Assembly (NCBI RefSeq): GCF_026283945.1
Contig: NZ_JAPDPC010000004.1
Span: 124,001-188,000, forward strand
Direction: 5' to 3'
Length of the DNA stretch: 64,000 bases
Source: Dyella humicola
GTDB lineage: Bacteria; Pseudomonadota; Gammaproteobacteria; Xanthomonadales; Rhodanobacteraceae
Position numbers and translations under genes: made by a program. Below, in pieces: positions 35,371 through 44,241 of the stretch. Within the stretch, counting starts at the first letter, position 1. Each line of letters opens with the position of its first letter. The notes beneath the pieces were generated by a model. The model had not been told where the DNA came from, searched no databases, and worked only from the letters and a program-made list of their open reading frames with translations.

Positions 35371-36506
35371 GCCATGGCCTTCAGCAGAATCGCGCTGTGC
35401 GGTCCGCTCGAATGAGGCAGGCCTTGTTGGCAGCTCAATTGATCGAGGATCAGGCCACAGGCGGAAAGCCGCTGGCGCAGTGGGCCGAATTGATGTTCCA
35501 GGCGCTGTACGGTGTCGATGCGCTCTGCCCACAAGCGTACGGCCAGGCGCAGGTCGCGTAGCTGCAGCTCACCTTGCACGGGGCCGAGCGCGGGCAGGTC
35601 CAGGGCGAAGCCGAGCACCCAGGAGGTACTGCCATCAGCCTCGGTGGTGTACTGCATCTGGATCTGCAGAATGTCGCGGCCAGCCTCGCCTTGCAGCGGA
35701 ATCTCGATCATCCATGCGGGGACGGTAGTGGCTTCCAGCTGCGCCACTTCCACGCGGGCGAGTGCCGCGTGCACTTCGCCGTGCAGGCGGCCGAGCAGGG
35801 CGTCGACGTCGTCGTCGAGCAGTTCCGGCGGCAGCATGACGCGTGGCTGCGCCTGCAATCCGCGTTGCTGCAAGGGAGGTGGTGTTTCGCTGTCGCTCGT
35901 TTGTGGGCGGCGTGCGGGCAGGTAGTCGTCGAGCAGACTGGCCAGGCGCAGCAGCGCTCCCTTCCAGTCCTCCTGGCTCAAGCCGGCCATGTCCAAGTGT
36001 GCCTGCGCCAATTCCGATTCAAGGAACAGGCCACTGCGCTTGATCGCTTCGCTAAGTCCTTCGCCGCGGGTGATCTCTGCCGGCGTGCGCACACCGTGTT
36101 CCAGCAGGGCGAGTGCGGGACGGATATAGGCCGGTAGCTGGCGAAGTGCGGGACGCTGCGCCAAGGCATCGAGCGTGGCGAGCAAGGGCGCATAGCCATT
36201 CTGCTGCGGCAGGCGCTCGCGCAGGGCGACCTGGATGGCCGGTTCAGGCGTATGCGGCGCAATGATTTCGAGCAGCGGCTGGGCGCCGAGGGTGAGCACG
36301 CGCACCTGAAATTGCGAGGGCAGCTGGCTGCGTGGTGCTTCGGCTTCCACCGCCATCGCGCCGATCTGCAGCACCATCAAGCCATCCGGATTGATCCCCA
36401 GCGGCCGTGCGGCGAGCACGGTACCGATGCGCCAGCTCTCCGCGGCACTGCCCGAGGCAGCGCCGGCCCAGGCCAGGGCGGCCAAGCTGGTGGGTTGTAT
36501 GACCAA
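35367..36506 (-). CDS. Second FliK-like hook-length control protein
   Basis: 379 residues from the TTG at 36506, which has AAGGAG 7 bp upstream. The C-terminal about 90 residues have the FliK_C pattern (SWVLGFALDLPALGPVQGELQL...RLAVRLWAERIDTVQRLEHQFGPLRQRLSACGL). The rest is a moderately conserved N-terminal region (GSAAESWRIGTVLAARPL; PSQFQVRVLTLGAQPLLEI), less repetitive than the FliK at 16231. Upstream lies a minus-strand sigma-28 promoter (36558-36584). Its role is unknown; it could bind the FlhB-tail protein encoded downstream or tune export late in assembly. Confidence 0.78.
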   Translation of the reverse strand: MVIQPTSLAALAWAGAASGSAAESWRIGTVLAARPLGINPDGLMVLQIGAMAVEAEAPRSQLPSQFQVRVLTLGAQPLLEIIAPHTPEPAIQVALRERLPQQNGYAPLLATLDALAQRPALRQLPAYIRPALALLEHGVRTPAEITRGEGLSEAIKRSGLFLESELAQAHLDMAGLSQEDWKGALLRLASLLDDYLPARRPQTSDSETPPPLQQRGLQAQPRVMLPPELLDDDVDALLGRLHGEVHAALARVEVAQLEATTVPAWMIEIPLQGEAGRDILQIQMQYTTEADGSTSWVLGFALDLPALGPVQGELQLRDLRLAVRLWAERIDTVQRLEHQFGPLRQRLSACGLILDQLSCQQGLPHSSGPHSAILLKAMA

Positions 36507-36557
36507 GACGTAGCTCCTTGCGGCGGGGCGACGTGCGCGCGCCCATCCGTGCCATCT

Positions 36558-36584
36558 ACATCGGCGGGCCCGCAGGAAACTTGA
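36558..36584 (-). promoter_or_regulatory. Sigma-28 promoter of the FliK-like / FlhB-tail pair
   Basis: On the minus strand: TCAAGT, 13 bp, GCCGATGT. The spacing is exact and only the last two -10 bases vary. It lies about 50 bp upstream of the TTG start and faces away from the plus-strand sigma-28 promoter at 36631. Confidence 0.75.
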
Positions 36585-36630
36585 GTCGGCTTTGGTCGCG
36601 GTGATCGCCTGTTTGCGCGAAGCGTTTCGC

Positions 36631-36657
36631 TAAAGCGATGCCCGCCACGGCCGATAA
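36631..36657 (+). promoter_or_regulatory. Sigma-28 promoter of the STAS-cheY2-cheA2 operon
   Basis: TAAAGC, 13 bp, GCCGATAA: a perfect -10 and a near-perfect -35. The predicted transcript start is about 36665. An ATG at 36638 falls inside the promoter and cannot be the start of the STAS gene, so the ATG at 36698 is used instead. Confidence 0.88.
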
Positions 36658-36697
36658 GCACTCCGAGGACGCCACGGGGCGCAGCGAGAGCAAGTCA

Positions 36698-37018
36698 ATG
36701 GGCAAGGCGACAGCACAACGCAAAGGCGAGAGTGGTGCGCGCGTGGTGGCGCTGCCGACAGACTTTCGCCTGGCCGAGCTTGCCGCCGTCAAGGCTGAGC
36801 TGCTCGAAGCGCTCGACGCGCCGATGGTGCACATCGATGGCGCTGGCGTGGAACGCGTGGACACCGCCGCACTGCAGCTGCTGGTGGTATTTCGGCGCGA
36901 ATCGGCGACGCGCGGCCAGTCGTCGACGTGGCACGGCGTCAGCGCGGTCATGCGCGATGCGGCCGGTCTGCTCGGCTTGGCACAAGTACTGGAATTGCCG
37001 GCACCCATGCCGGCCTGA
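36698..37018 (+). CDS. STAS-domain protein 1
   Basis: 106 residues when started at ATG 36698 (MGKATAQRKG), because the sigma-28 promoter overlaps an upstream ATG. It resembles SpoIIAA-type anti-sigma antagonists: DAPMVHIDGAGVERVDTAALQLLVVF has the conserved D(S/T)A.L..L loop with Thr in place of Ser, then the segment VMRDAAGLLGLAQVLELP. No anti-sigma kinase is seen nearby. It opens the second chemotaxis operon, 14 bp before cheY2. A role in setting the chemotaxis signal is only a guess. Confidence 0.82.
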   Translation: MGKATAQRKGESGARVVALPTDFRLAELAAVKAELLEALDAPMVHIDGAGVERVDTAALQLLVVFRRESATRGQSSTWHGVSAVMRDAAGLLGLAQVLELPAPMPA

Positions 37019-37032
37019 AACTGAGGTGGAAG

Positions 37033-37395
37033 ATGGCAAAGATTCTTGCGGTGGACGATTCGGCTTCGATGCGCGGCATGGTGGCCTTCACCCTGCGTGG
37101 TGCCGGTCATGACGTGAGCGAGGCCGAGAACGGCCAGCTCGCGCTGGATCAAGCGCGTGGCAGTCGCTACGACCTGGTGCTGGCCGACGTGAACATGCCA
37201 GTGATGGATGGCCTGAGCATGGTGCGCGAGCTGCGCACGATGCCGGAATACAAGGGCGTGCCGATCCTGATGCTGACCACCGAGTCGCATACCGACAAAA
37301 AGATGGAGGGCAAGGCCGCCGGCGCGACGGGCTGGCTGGTGAAGCCGTTCGATCCGGAGCAGTTGCTGGCCACCGTCAAACGCGTGCTCGGCTGA
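37033..37395 (+). CDS. cheY: Response regulator, CheY-like (second cluster)
   Basis: 120 residues, a single receiver domain. Acidic pair D8/D9, phospho-acceptor D52 (LADVNMPVMDG), Thr and Lys in LTTES and LVKPFDPEQL. It is more like the CheY of array-type systems than the flagellar CheY at 29193. It is expected to be phosphorylated by CheA2, 17 bp downstream. Confidence 0.93.
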   Translation: MAKILAVDDSASMRGMVAFTLRGAGHDVSEAENGQLALDQARGSRYDLVLADVNMPVMDGLSMVRELRTMPEYKGVPILMLTTESHTDKKMEGKAAGATGWLVKPFDPEQLLATVKRVLG

Positions 37396-37412
37396 GCGCG
37401 GAGAGTCTCCTT

Positions 37413-39398
37413 ATGAGCAAGGCTGGTCTGGCGCAGTTCCAACAGGTGTTCATCGAGGAGAGCCTGGAGGGACTCGATGCGATGGAGTCGTCGCTGCTTG
37501 CGCTGGACGACGGCGGCGACGGGGAACTGGTGCACACCATCTTTCGTGCGGCGCATTCCATCAAGGGTGGCGCGGCGACCTTCGGCTTTCCGGAGATGTC
37601 CTCGTTCACCCACGAGGCGGAGTCGCTGCTGGACGAAGTGCGCAGCGGCAAGCGCGCCATCGACGGCTCGATCATTGAGCTGTTGCTGCGTACGGTCGAC
37701 TGCCTGCGCGGCATGTTTGCCCGTGCACAGGCTGGCGAGCCGCTCAATGACGCGGTGGCCGAGGGCCTGCGCAATGAACTGGCCGCGGCCATGGGCCGCG
37801 GTGTTCCAGCGGGCGGCGTGCAGGCGCGGCGGGCGGAAGATCAGGCCGATGCCTGGACGGTTCGCTTCCGCCCTCATCCCGGCATGTTGGCGAGTGGCAA
37901 CGATCCACTTCGCTTGATTCGAGAGCTCGCCGGCTTGGGTGAGCTGGTCGCCATCTGCGAATTTGACCGACTACCCGCGACGCTCGCCGAGCTCGAACCC
38001 TCCGAGTGCCACCTGGGTTGGACCATTAGCTTGAATGGCCCGGTGAAGCGCGCCGACATCGGTGCGGTATTCGACTGGGTGGAAGACGAGTGCGATCTCG
38101 ACATCGAGGCGCAGCACGTCATTGCCAAGCCCGCTGATGCTCATGTAGTGGCGGCCCCCGTCGCGGCGGCGGCGAACGTGGCGGACGCCGGCGCGGTGCG
38201 TACGCAGCGTGAGGCAGGTGCCGAGTCCAGTTCGGTGCGCGTGTCGATCGACAAGATCGACGGGCTGATCAACCTGGTCGGCGAGCTGGTCATTACGCAG
38301 TCCATGCTCGATACGTTTCGCGGTGAGTACGACGCCACGCGCGTCGCGATGCTGGAGCAGGGACTGGCCCAGCTGGCGCGTCACACGCGCGAGCTGCAGG
38401 AAACGGTCATGGGTATCCGCATGTTGCCGATCGCGTCCGTCTTCAATCGCTTCCCGCGCATGGTGCGCGACATCAGCCAGAAGCTGGGCAAGCAGGTAAA
38501 GCTGGAGCTGGTCGGCGAGCAGACCGAGCTCGACAAGACCGTGCTCGAGAAGATTGGCGACCCGATGGTGCACCTGGTGCGCAACGCCATCGATCACGGC
38601 CTGGAAACGCCGGACAAGCGCCGCGCTGCGGGCAAGTCCGACATGGGTACGCTCAAGCTCGAGGCTTCCCACCGCGGCGGCAACATCGTCGTGGAAGTGT
38701 CCGACGACGGCGCCGGTCTGAACCGTGACGCGATCGTGGCCAAGGCCGTGCAGCGCGGCCTGATCGCCAACGGAGAAGGCCTAAGTGATGAAGCCGTCGC
38801 CGACCTGATTTTCCAGCCCGGTTTTTCGACCGCCGCCGTCACCACCGACCTGTCCGGCCGTGGCGTGGGCATGGATGTGGTTCGCCGCAACGTCGCCGAC
38901 CTTGGTGGTACCGTCACCATCCGCAGCACGCAGGGCAGGGGCAGCAAATTCACCATCACCTTGCCGCTGACGCTGGCGATCATCGATGGCCTCACGGCAG
39001 CCGTTGGCGACGAGCGCTACATCGTGCCGCTGGTGTCGATTGTCGAATCCGTGCAGCTCAAGACGGAAGCGGTACGCAGCGTGGCCGGGGGCGAGCTGTT
39101 CCGCTTCCGTGGCGAATACTTGCCAGTGATCCGCCTGCACGACGCTTTTGGTTGCGACAACGCCGTCCGTGCCATCGACGAGGGCCTGATGGTGGTCGTG
39201 GAAGGCGACGGCAGCCGCGTCGGCCTGTTCGTCGACGGTTTGATCGGCCAGCAGCAGGCCGTGGTGAAGTCCCTTGAAGCGAATTATCGCCGAGTGCAAG
39301 GTGTATCCGGCGCCACCATTCTCGCCGATGGCTCGGTAGCCTTGATTGTCGATATCGCGGGGCTGGTACGTCTGCAGGGCCGACGCAAGGCGGCCTGA
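37413..39398 (+). CDS. cheA: Chemotaxis histidine kinase CheA (second cluster)
   Basis: 661 residues. The Hpt domain has H48 in RAAHSIKGGAATFGF. Then a true P2-like domain (about 148-235: WTVRFRPHPGMLASGNDPLRLIRELAGLGELV...IGAVFDWVEDECDLDIE), dimerisation/ATPase domains (DPMVHLVRNAIDHGLE; DDGAGLNRDA; GRGVGMDVVRRNV), and a CheW-like P5. It differs from CheA1, which has no P2. Downstream cheW, mcp, cheR, cheD and cheB are in the same direction but separated by a 686-bp repeat element. Confidence 0.95.
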   Translation: MSKAGLAQFQQVFIEESLEGLDAMESSLLALDDGGDGELVHTIFRAAHSIKGGAATFGFPEMSSFTHEAESLLDEVRSGKRAIDGSIIELLLRTVDCLRGMFARAQAGEPLNDAVAEGLRNELAAAMGRGVPAGGVQARRAEDQADAWTVRFRPHPGMLASGNDPLRLIRELAGLGELVAICEFDRLPATLAELEPSECHLGWTISLNGPVKRADIGAVFDWVEDECDLDIEAQHVIAKPADAHVVAAPVAAAANVADAGAVRTQREAGAESSSVRVSIDKIDGLINLVGELVITQSMLDTFRGEYDATRVAMLEQGLAQLARHTRELQETVMGIRMLPIASVFNRFPRMVRDISQKLGKQVKLELVGEQTELDKTVLEKIGDPMVHLVRNAIDHGLETPDKRRAAGKSDMGTLKLEASHRGGNIVVEVSDDGAGLNRDAIVAKAVQRGLIANGEGLSDEAVADLIFQPGFSTAAVTTDLSGRGVGMDVVRRNVADLGGTVTIRSTQGRGSKFTITLPLTLAIIDGLTAAVGDERYIVPLVSIVESVQLKTEAVRSVAGGELFRFRGEYLPVIRLHDAFGCDNAVRAIDEGLMVVVEGDGSRVGLFVDGLIGQQQAVVKSLEANYRRVQGVSGATILADGSVALIVDIAGLVRLQGRRKAA

Positions 39399-39432
39399 TC
39401 CAACATGTGATGGCGCTGCGTGACGCAACGGG

Positions 39433-40118
39433 CGCGCTGTTACACCTTTTCCCCTTTGGGGAGAAGGTTGGGATGAGGGGTGGGTGCATGCTGTCACGCG
39501 ACAACTGAGCGTGGCCGCAAGGTTGCCGCTTACGCAGCGGGCGTTTCGATCGCCTGCTGGCGCTCGAGTCACTTTTCTTTTGCTGGCCCAAAAGAAAAGT
39601 AACCCAAAGAAAACGGCCTCTAGAGCTGGCAGCATGGCGAGGGATAAAAGCGTTGGAAGGTTTGCGCGAGCAAATAGCTGGTAGCCCAAGGCGAGACACA
39701 GCCGCTACCCCGCAACGCGCCACCGCGGTGAGGACTTAAAGCAGGCTCGGCCGACGGTCGCGTCGCTTGCTGTATCCCGATGCTCAGATGGTCACTGCAC
39801 GACCCGCGCTTTAAGCCCTCTGCGCCATGGCGCGTTGCGGTGTAGCCGCGGTGTGTAGGCCGTGGGCCGCCACTCATTAGGCTGGCCACGCCCGTCAGGC
39901 TCGTATCCCGCGCCATGCTATGAGCTCTGGCTCTTTAGGCCATTTTCTTTGGGTTACTTTTATTTTGGGCCAGCAAAAGAAAAGTGACCCGGACCGCGGC
40001 AGCGGTTCGGAACGCCCGCTGCGTAAGCGGCAAGCTGGCCATAACGCTCGGTTGTAGCGCGATCGCAAGCACCCTCATCGCAACCTTCTCCCCGGAGGAA
40101 AGAAGGAGTAAGAGCGCG
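39433..40118. repeat. 0.69-kb inverted-repeat element between cheA2 and cheW2
   Basis: Same family as the element at 17487-18370. The left arm has ggggagaaggttgggatgagg and ACTTTTCTTTTG/CAAAAGAAAAGT (39571-39600). The right arm, inverted, has a related hairpin at 39955-39985 and ends near 40118. Both arms include the cttacgcagcgggcg block. The centre has further inverted blocks. There is no coding sequence I trust. It lies in the 945-bp gap 39399-40343. Beyond it, 40119-40269 shows nothing notable before the sigma-28 promoter. Confidence 0.65.
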
Positions 40119-40269
40119 TGGCTCGGCGCTCGCCCGCCTGGGGCCGCCCTTCTGACGCTATCGCCGCCAACCGGCGCAGCCAGGAAATCCGCGCGGGCAG
40201 CCAACAAGAAGAGGCCTAAGCCAGGTCAGCAAGCATCCTCCCGGCACCCTCGCGCAGGGCAAAAAAACC

Positions 40270-40296
40270 TCAAGTTTCCCGGCTCCCCGCCGATCC
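40270..40296 (+). promoter_or_regulatory. Sigma-28 promoter of the cheW2-mcp-cheR-cheD-cheB unit
   Basis: TCAAGT, 13 bp, GCCGATCC. The spacing is exact and the -35 is perfect, with the last two -10 bases varying. It lies 48 bp before the cheW2 start and immediately downstream of the repeat element, so the operon has its own start. Confidence 0.75.
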
Positions 40297-40343
40297 AGAT
40301 GTCGAACGGGAGCCCAGCAGGCGGCTCCGACGACGAGGCAAAC

Positions 40344-40850
40344 ATGTCCGATATCCACCGGAGCGAGGCGCTCCAGTCGCAGTACCTCACCGTCAATCTC
40401 GCCCACGAGGAATACGGCGTGGACATCCTCGCCGTGCGCGAAATCCGTGGCTGGACGCCGGTGACGCGAATTCCCCAGGCACCGCACTACGTGCTTGGCG
40501 TGCTCAATCTGCGTGGCGCGATCGTGCCGGTGATCGACATGCGCCTGCGTTTTGGCCTCGCCCGCGAGGACTACAACGCCACTACGGTCACCGTGATCGT
40601 GACCGTTGCCGGGCGTAATTTTGGCGTCGTGGTGGACGCCGTGTCCGACGTGCTCGACGTGGCGGATGACGCGATTCGTCCGGTGCCCGACATGGGTACC
40701 GCCGTCGATACCGAATACCTCAGGGGACTGACCGCCACCGGCGAGCGCATGGTGCTTCTGCTGGATGTGGACAAGCTGTTGCAGCCGCAGGACGCACAAA
40801 TGCTGGAGGCAGCGTTGCCAGCCGCCTCTGATGTCAAAGCCGTGGCCTGA
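40344..40850 (+). CDS. cheW: Chemotaxis coupling protein CheW (second cluster)
   Basis: 168 residues from the ATG at 40344, with GAGG 6 bp upstream. Typical Che[60 protein letters not shown] and [17 protein letters not shown]. It couples the downstream receptor to CheA2. A long upstream in-frame extension runs into the repeat element and is rejected. Confidence 0.93.
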   Translation: MSDIHRSEALQSQYLTVNLAHEEYGVDILAVREIRGWTPVTRIPQAPHYVLGVLNLRGAIVPVIDMRLRFGLAREDYNATTVTVIVTVAGRNFGVVVDAVSDVLDVADDAIRPVPDMGTAVDTEYLRGLTATGERMVLLLDVDKLLQPQDAQMLEAALPAASDVKAVA

Positions 40851-40876
40851 CCGTTTTTGCCGGAACTGGATACTCC

Positions 40877-42592
40877 ATGAAGAAGTTCACATTGAAAATT
40901 CCCCAGCTCACCGTGCGCGGTCGCCTGCGTCTGGTATTCGGCCTGCTTGGCCTGATGCTTATCGGCGGTGCCGTGATTGGCCTGGGCTCCATGCAGCTGC
41001 AGAACAACGGCATGGGTCAGATCTACGATGAAGAGATCGTGCCGACCCAGATCGTCTCGCAGCTCACGGCACATCAGCTGATGTCGTTCATCCTGCTGGG
41101 CGAGTCCGCATCGCTCGTTGGCAAGGCGGACCAGGTCAAGGCCAAACTGGCCGATTACGCCAAGCTGCAGGCCGAGATGGAGCCGCTTCGGAAGCAGCTC
41201 GCCGCCATCCCGATGAGTGACGGTGTTAAAAAGCACTACGACGCTTGGCGCTCGACCGATGCCGACTACACCGATGCGAAGAGCTCGATGGTCGATGCGC
41301 TCAAGGACGGCGATACCGGTGCTCACGATCTGCTGGAAATGCAGGTTCGCCCACTGATGATGGAGCGCCAGGACGCGCTGGCCAAGCTGGTCGATGCGCA
41401 GCGCACCGATGCCAAGCAGATCTACGACGGACAGGTCTCGCGCTATCACCTGATTCGCGCCGTCAGCATTGTCGCGTTGTCGGCGGGGCTGTTAATCGCG
41501 CTAATCATGGCCGTGCTGCTGATGCGTTCGATCCTCACCACGCTCAGCCAGGCGGTGTCGGTTGCGCATGCTATTGCCACCGGTCGCCTGGGTCACGGCA
41601 TTGCCACCACCAGCACGGACGAACTGGGCGAATTGCTCGATGCACTCCGCACGATGGACGAGCGCCTCACCGGTATCGTTGGCGAAGTGCGTCACGGCTC
41701 GGGTTCGGTGAGCTCGGCCGCCCAGCAGATTGCACGCGGCAACGATGACCTCAGCCAGCGCACGCAGGAACAGGCCTCGAGCCTGGAGGAAACCGCTTCC
41801 TCGATGGAGGAGATGACCTCGACCGTCAAGCAGAACGCCGAGAACGCCAGCCATGCCAACCAGCTCGCCAGCGCCACGCGCCGACAGGCCGAGCACGGTG
41901 GCGAAGTGGCTGCGCAAGCCAGTGCGGCGATGCGCGAGATCAACGATTCCAGCCGCAAGATTTCCGACATCGTCAGCCTGATCGACGAAATCGCCTTCCA
42001 GACCAACCTGCTGGCGCTCAACGCGGCGGTCGAAGCGGCCCGCGCCGGCGAGCAGGGCCGTGGCTTCGCCGTGGTCGCCACGGAAGTGCGCAACCTGGCG
42101 CAGCGCAGCGCGGGTGCGGCGAAGGAGATCAAGGGCCTGATCAACGACAGCGCGGAGAAAGTGCGCGTGGGTTCGTCGCTGGTGGACCAGTCGGCCAAGG
42201 CGCTGGCGGACATCGTCGACAGCGTGAAGAAGGTCACCGATATCGTGGCGGAGATCGCCGCGGCCAGCCAGGAGCAGTCTGCCGGCATCGATCAGGTGAA
42301 CCACGCCGTGCTGCAGATGGATGAGATGACCCAGCAGAATGCTGCGTTGGTGGAAGAGGCGGCAGCCGCTGCCCGCGCCATGCAGGAGCAGGCGGGTGAA
42401 CTGGCGCGGCAGGTGGGCTTCTTCCACCTGAGCGACGAAGTGGCGACGCCGGCCACTGAAAAGGCGCGCGGTCAGACCGTGATGGCCGAAGCCGAGGCGG
42501 TATTCGCCGCCGTACGCAACTCGCCCGGGGCGTCGGTACGTCCGTCGCGTCCCGCTGAAGCGGCTGACGCTGGCGCCTGGAAGGAGTTCTGA
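40877..42592 (+). CDS. Methyl-accepting chemotaxis protein (Tar-type)
   Basis: 571 residues. First membrane span about 19-40 ([21 protein letters not shown]). The periplasmic four-helix-bundle sensor (about 45-190) has no obvious ligand-binding signature. The second span is near 200-218, followed by HAMP and the cytosolic signalling hairpin. The hairpin tip reads [43 protein letters not shown], the standard CheA/CheW contact. The last five residues AWKEF match the xWxxF pentapeptide that tethers CheR and CheB, whose genes lie just downstream. It starts 26 bp after cheW2. Confidence 0.94.
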   Translation: MKKFTLKIPQLTVRGRLRLVFGLLGLMLIGGAVIGLGSMQLQNNGMGQIYDEEIVPTQIVSQLTAHQLMSFILLGESASLVGKADQVKAKLADYAKLQAEMEPLRKQLAAIPMSDGVKKHYDAWRSTDADYTDAKSSMVDALKDGDTGAHDLLEMQVRPLMMERQDALAKLVDAQRTDAKQIYDGQVSRYHLIRAVSIVALSAGLLIALIMAVLLMRSILTTLSQAVSVAHAIATGRLGHGIATTSTDELGELLDALRTMDERLTGIVGEVRHGSGSVSSAAQQIARGNDDLSQRTQEQASSLEETASSMEEMTSTVKQNAENASHANQLASATRRQAEHGGEVAAQASAAMREINDSSRKISDIVSLIDEIAFQTNLLALNAAVEAARAGEQGRGFAVVATEVRNLAQRSAGAAKEIKGLINDSAEKVRVGSSLVDQSAKALADIVDSVKKVTDIVAEIAAASQEQSAGIDQVNHAVLQMDEMTQQNAALVEEAAAAARAMQEQAGELARQVGFFHLSDEVATPATEKARGQTVMAEAEAVFAAVRNSPGASVRPSRPAEAADAGAWKEF

Positions 42593-42594
42593 GC

Positions 42595-43473
42595 ATGAGC
42601 ATGCCCGCCGTGACCGATGGCAACACCGCCGTGGCGGGCATGAATGGCCCGACGCTAGGAGACCGCGAGTTCGGCTTCCTGCGCGCCTTCGTGTACGAGC
42701 ACTGCGGCATCTCGCTGGGCGAGCACAAGCGCCAGCTGGTTCAGGGCAGGTTGCTGCGTCGCCTGCGGGCGTTGAAGCTCAGGAACTTCGAGGGCTACTG
42801 CGAGCTGCTGCGGCGCGATCCCCACGGCGAACTCGGTGAGCTGGCCAGCGCCATCAGCACCAACGTCACGGCGTTCTTCCGCGAGTCGCATCACTTCGAC
42901 CTGCTCACCAACGAATTGCTGCCGCGTTGGCTGGCCGAGAAGAAGCATGGTGGCCGGCTGCGCATCTGGTCAGCCGGTTGCGCTACAGGTGAAGAACCCT
43001 ACACGCTTGCAATCGTGCTTGCCGAGGCGCTGGAGAAGCACGGCAGCCAAGTGGATGCGAAGATCCTCGCCACTGACCTGTCGCCACAGGCGCTGGAAAC
43101 CGCGCGCAAGGGTATCTATCCGATCGAGCGACTTGAAGGTGTGAGTACTGAGAGGCGCCGCCGCTGGTTTTTGCGTGGCGAAGGCGAGTACGACAATTTC
43201 GCCTGCGTGCATCCGCGTTTGCGCGAGCTCGTCAGCATCCTGCCACTTAACCTGCTGCACGAATGGCCAATGCAAGGTCCATTCGACGCGATCTTCTGCC
43301 GCAACGTGGTGATCTATTTCGACAAGCCCACCAAGCAGCGCCTGTTCCAGCGTTACGCCGGCCTGCTGCCCGAGGGCGGCTATCTGTTCCTTGGCCATTC
43401 CGAGTCCATGTACGGACTCAACGACAATTTTGACCTGATCGGACGCACGGTCTACCGGAAAAGCAGTGCATGA
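42595..43473 (+). CDS. cheR: Chemotaxis protein methyltransferase CheR
   Basis: 292 residues. N-terminal helical domain, then the SAM-binding methyltransferase domain with RIWSAGCATGEEPYTLAIVLAEAL, ATDLSPQALETARKGIYP and FDAIFCRNVVIYFDKPTKQRLFQR. It methylates Glu residues in MCPs. Starts 2 bp after the MCP and overlaps cheD by 4 bp. A second ATG 6 bp in is possible. Confidence 0.95.
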   Translation: MSMPAVTDGNTAVAGMNGPTLGDREFGFLRAFVYEHCGISLGEHKRQLVQGRLLRRLRALKLRNFEGYCELLRRDPHGELGELASAISTNVTAFFRESHHFDLLTNELLPRWLAEKKHGGRLRIWSAGCATGEEPYTLAIVLAEALEKHGSQVDAKILATDLSPQALETARKGIYPIERLEGVSTERRRRWFLRGEGEYDNFACVHPRLRELVSILPLNLLHEWPMQGPFDAIFCRNVVIYFDKPTKQRLFQRYAGLLPEGGYLFLGHSESMYGLNDNFDLIGRTVYRKSSA

Positions 43474-44126
43474 GCGTCCCCGCAGTAAACCTTCCCATTG
43501 GCGCCAGCTACGATCCGGCGCGTGTATTGCCGGGCTTCGAGCACTTGCGTCGCTTCTGGGACCCGGGACAAGCCTGCATCACCGTCAAGGTGCTGCCCGG
43601 CGACTACTACGTGAGCATGCAGGAAGAGATGATCTCCACCGTGCTCGGTTCCTGTGTCTCGGCGTGCATTTACGACCGGCAGCGCCAGATCGGTGGCATG
43701 AACCATTTCATGTTGCCCGAACCGTTGGGTGAGCGCGGCAGTTGGGCCGACACCGTGGGACGCGCGGCGCGCTATGGCAACGATGCGATGGAGCAGTTGA
43801 TCAACGCCATCCTCAAGGCCGGCGGTCATCGAGCTGACCTCGAGGTCAAGGTGTTTGGCGGCGGTCGCGTGCTCGCCACCATGACCGACATCGGTTCGCG
43901 CAATATCGCCTTCGTGAGGCGCTATCTGGAGGCCGAACGGCTCCCGGTGCGCGCGGAAGACCTCGGTGACGTGCATCCCCGCCATGTGCAGTTCTTTCCT
44001 ACCACCGGCAAGGCGCGCGTGCGCCAGTTGCGTGGACGCGCCGACGCTGTGCTGGTGGACGGCGAGAAGCAATATCTCAAGCGATTGGCAAATGATCCGA
44101 TAAAGGGAGATGTGGAGCTGTTCTAG
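43470..44126 (+). CDS. cheD: Chemoreceptor glutamine deamidase CheD
   Basis: 218 residues. The conserved catalytic Cys lies in [12 protein letters not shown] and His in GGMNHFML, followed by [19 protein letters not shown] and [17 protein letters not shown]. It deamidates receptor Gln to Glu. Overlaps the cheR stop. Confidence 0.94.
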   Translation: MSVPAVNLPIGASYDPARVLPGFEHLRRFWDPGQACITVKVLPGDYYVSMQEEMISTVLGSCVSACIYDRQRQIGGMNHFMLPEPLGERGSWADTVGRAARYGNDAMEQLINAILKAGGHRADLEVKVFGGGRVLATMTDIGSRNIAFVRRYLEAERLPVRAEDLGDVHPRHVQFFPTTGKARVRQLRGRADAVLVDGEKQYLKRLANDPIKGDVELF

Positions 44127-44241
44127 CGGCGCTACTTGGCGCAGCAGCAGATTCACATGGGCAGTATCCGGCTCCCGTACGAGCCAGCAGGCGTGGGTCG
44201 CGTCCAGTCCACCCGATCGACGAAGGCGAGACTTAAAAGCG

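Noticed and set aside
36541-36560. Sigma-54-like -24 element (TGGCACG on minus) before the FliK-like gene
   Set aside because: The matching GC at -12 is off by one base, so the obligate GG-N10-GC spacing is not met. The nearby sigma-28 site is a better explanation.
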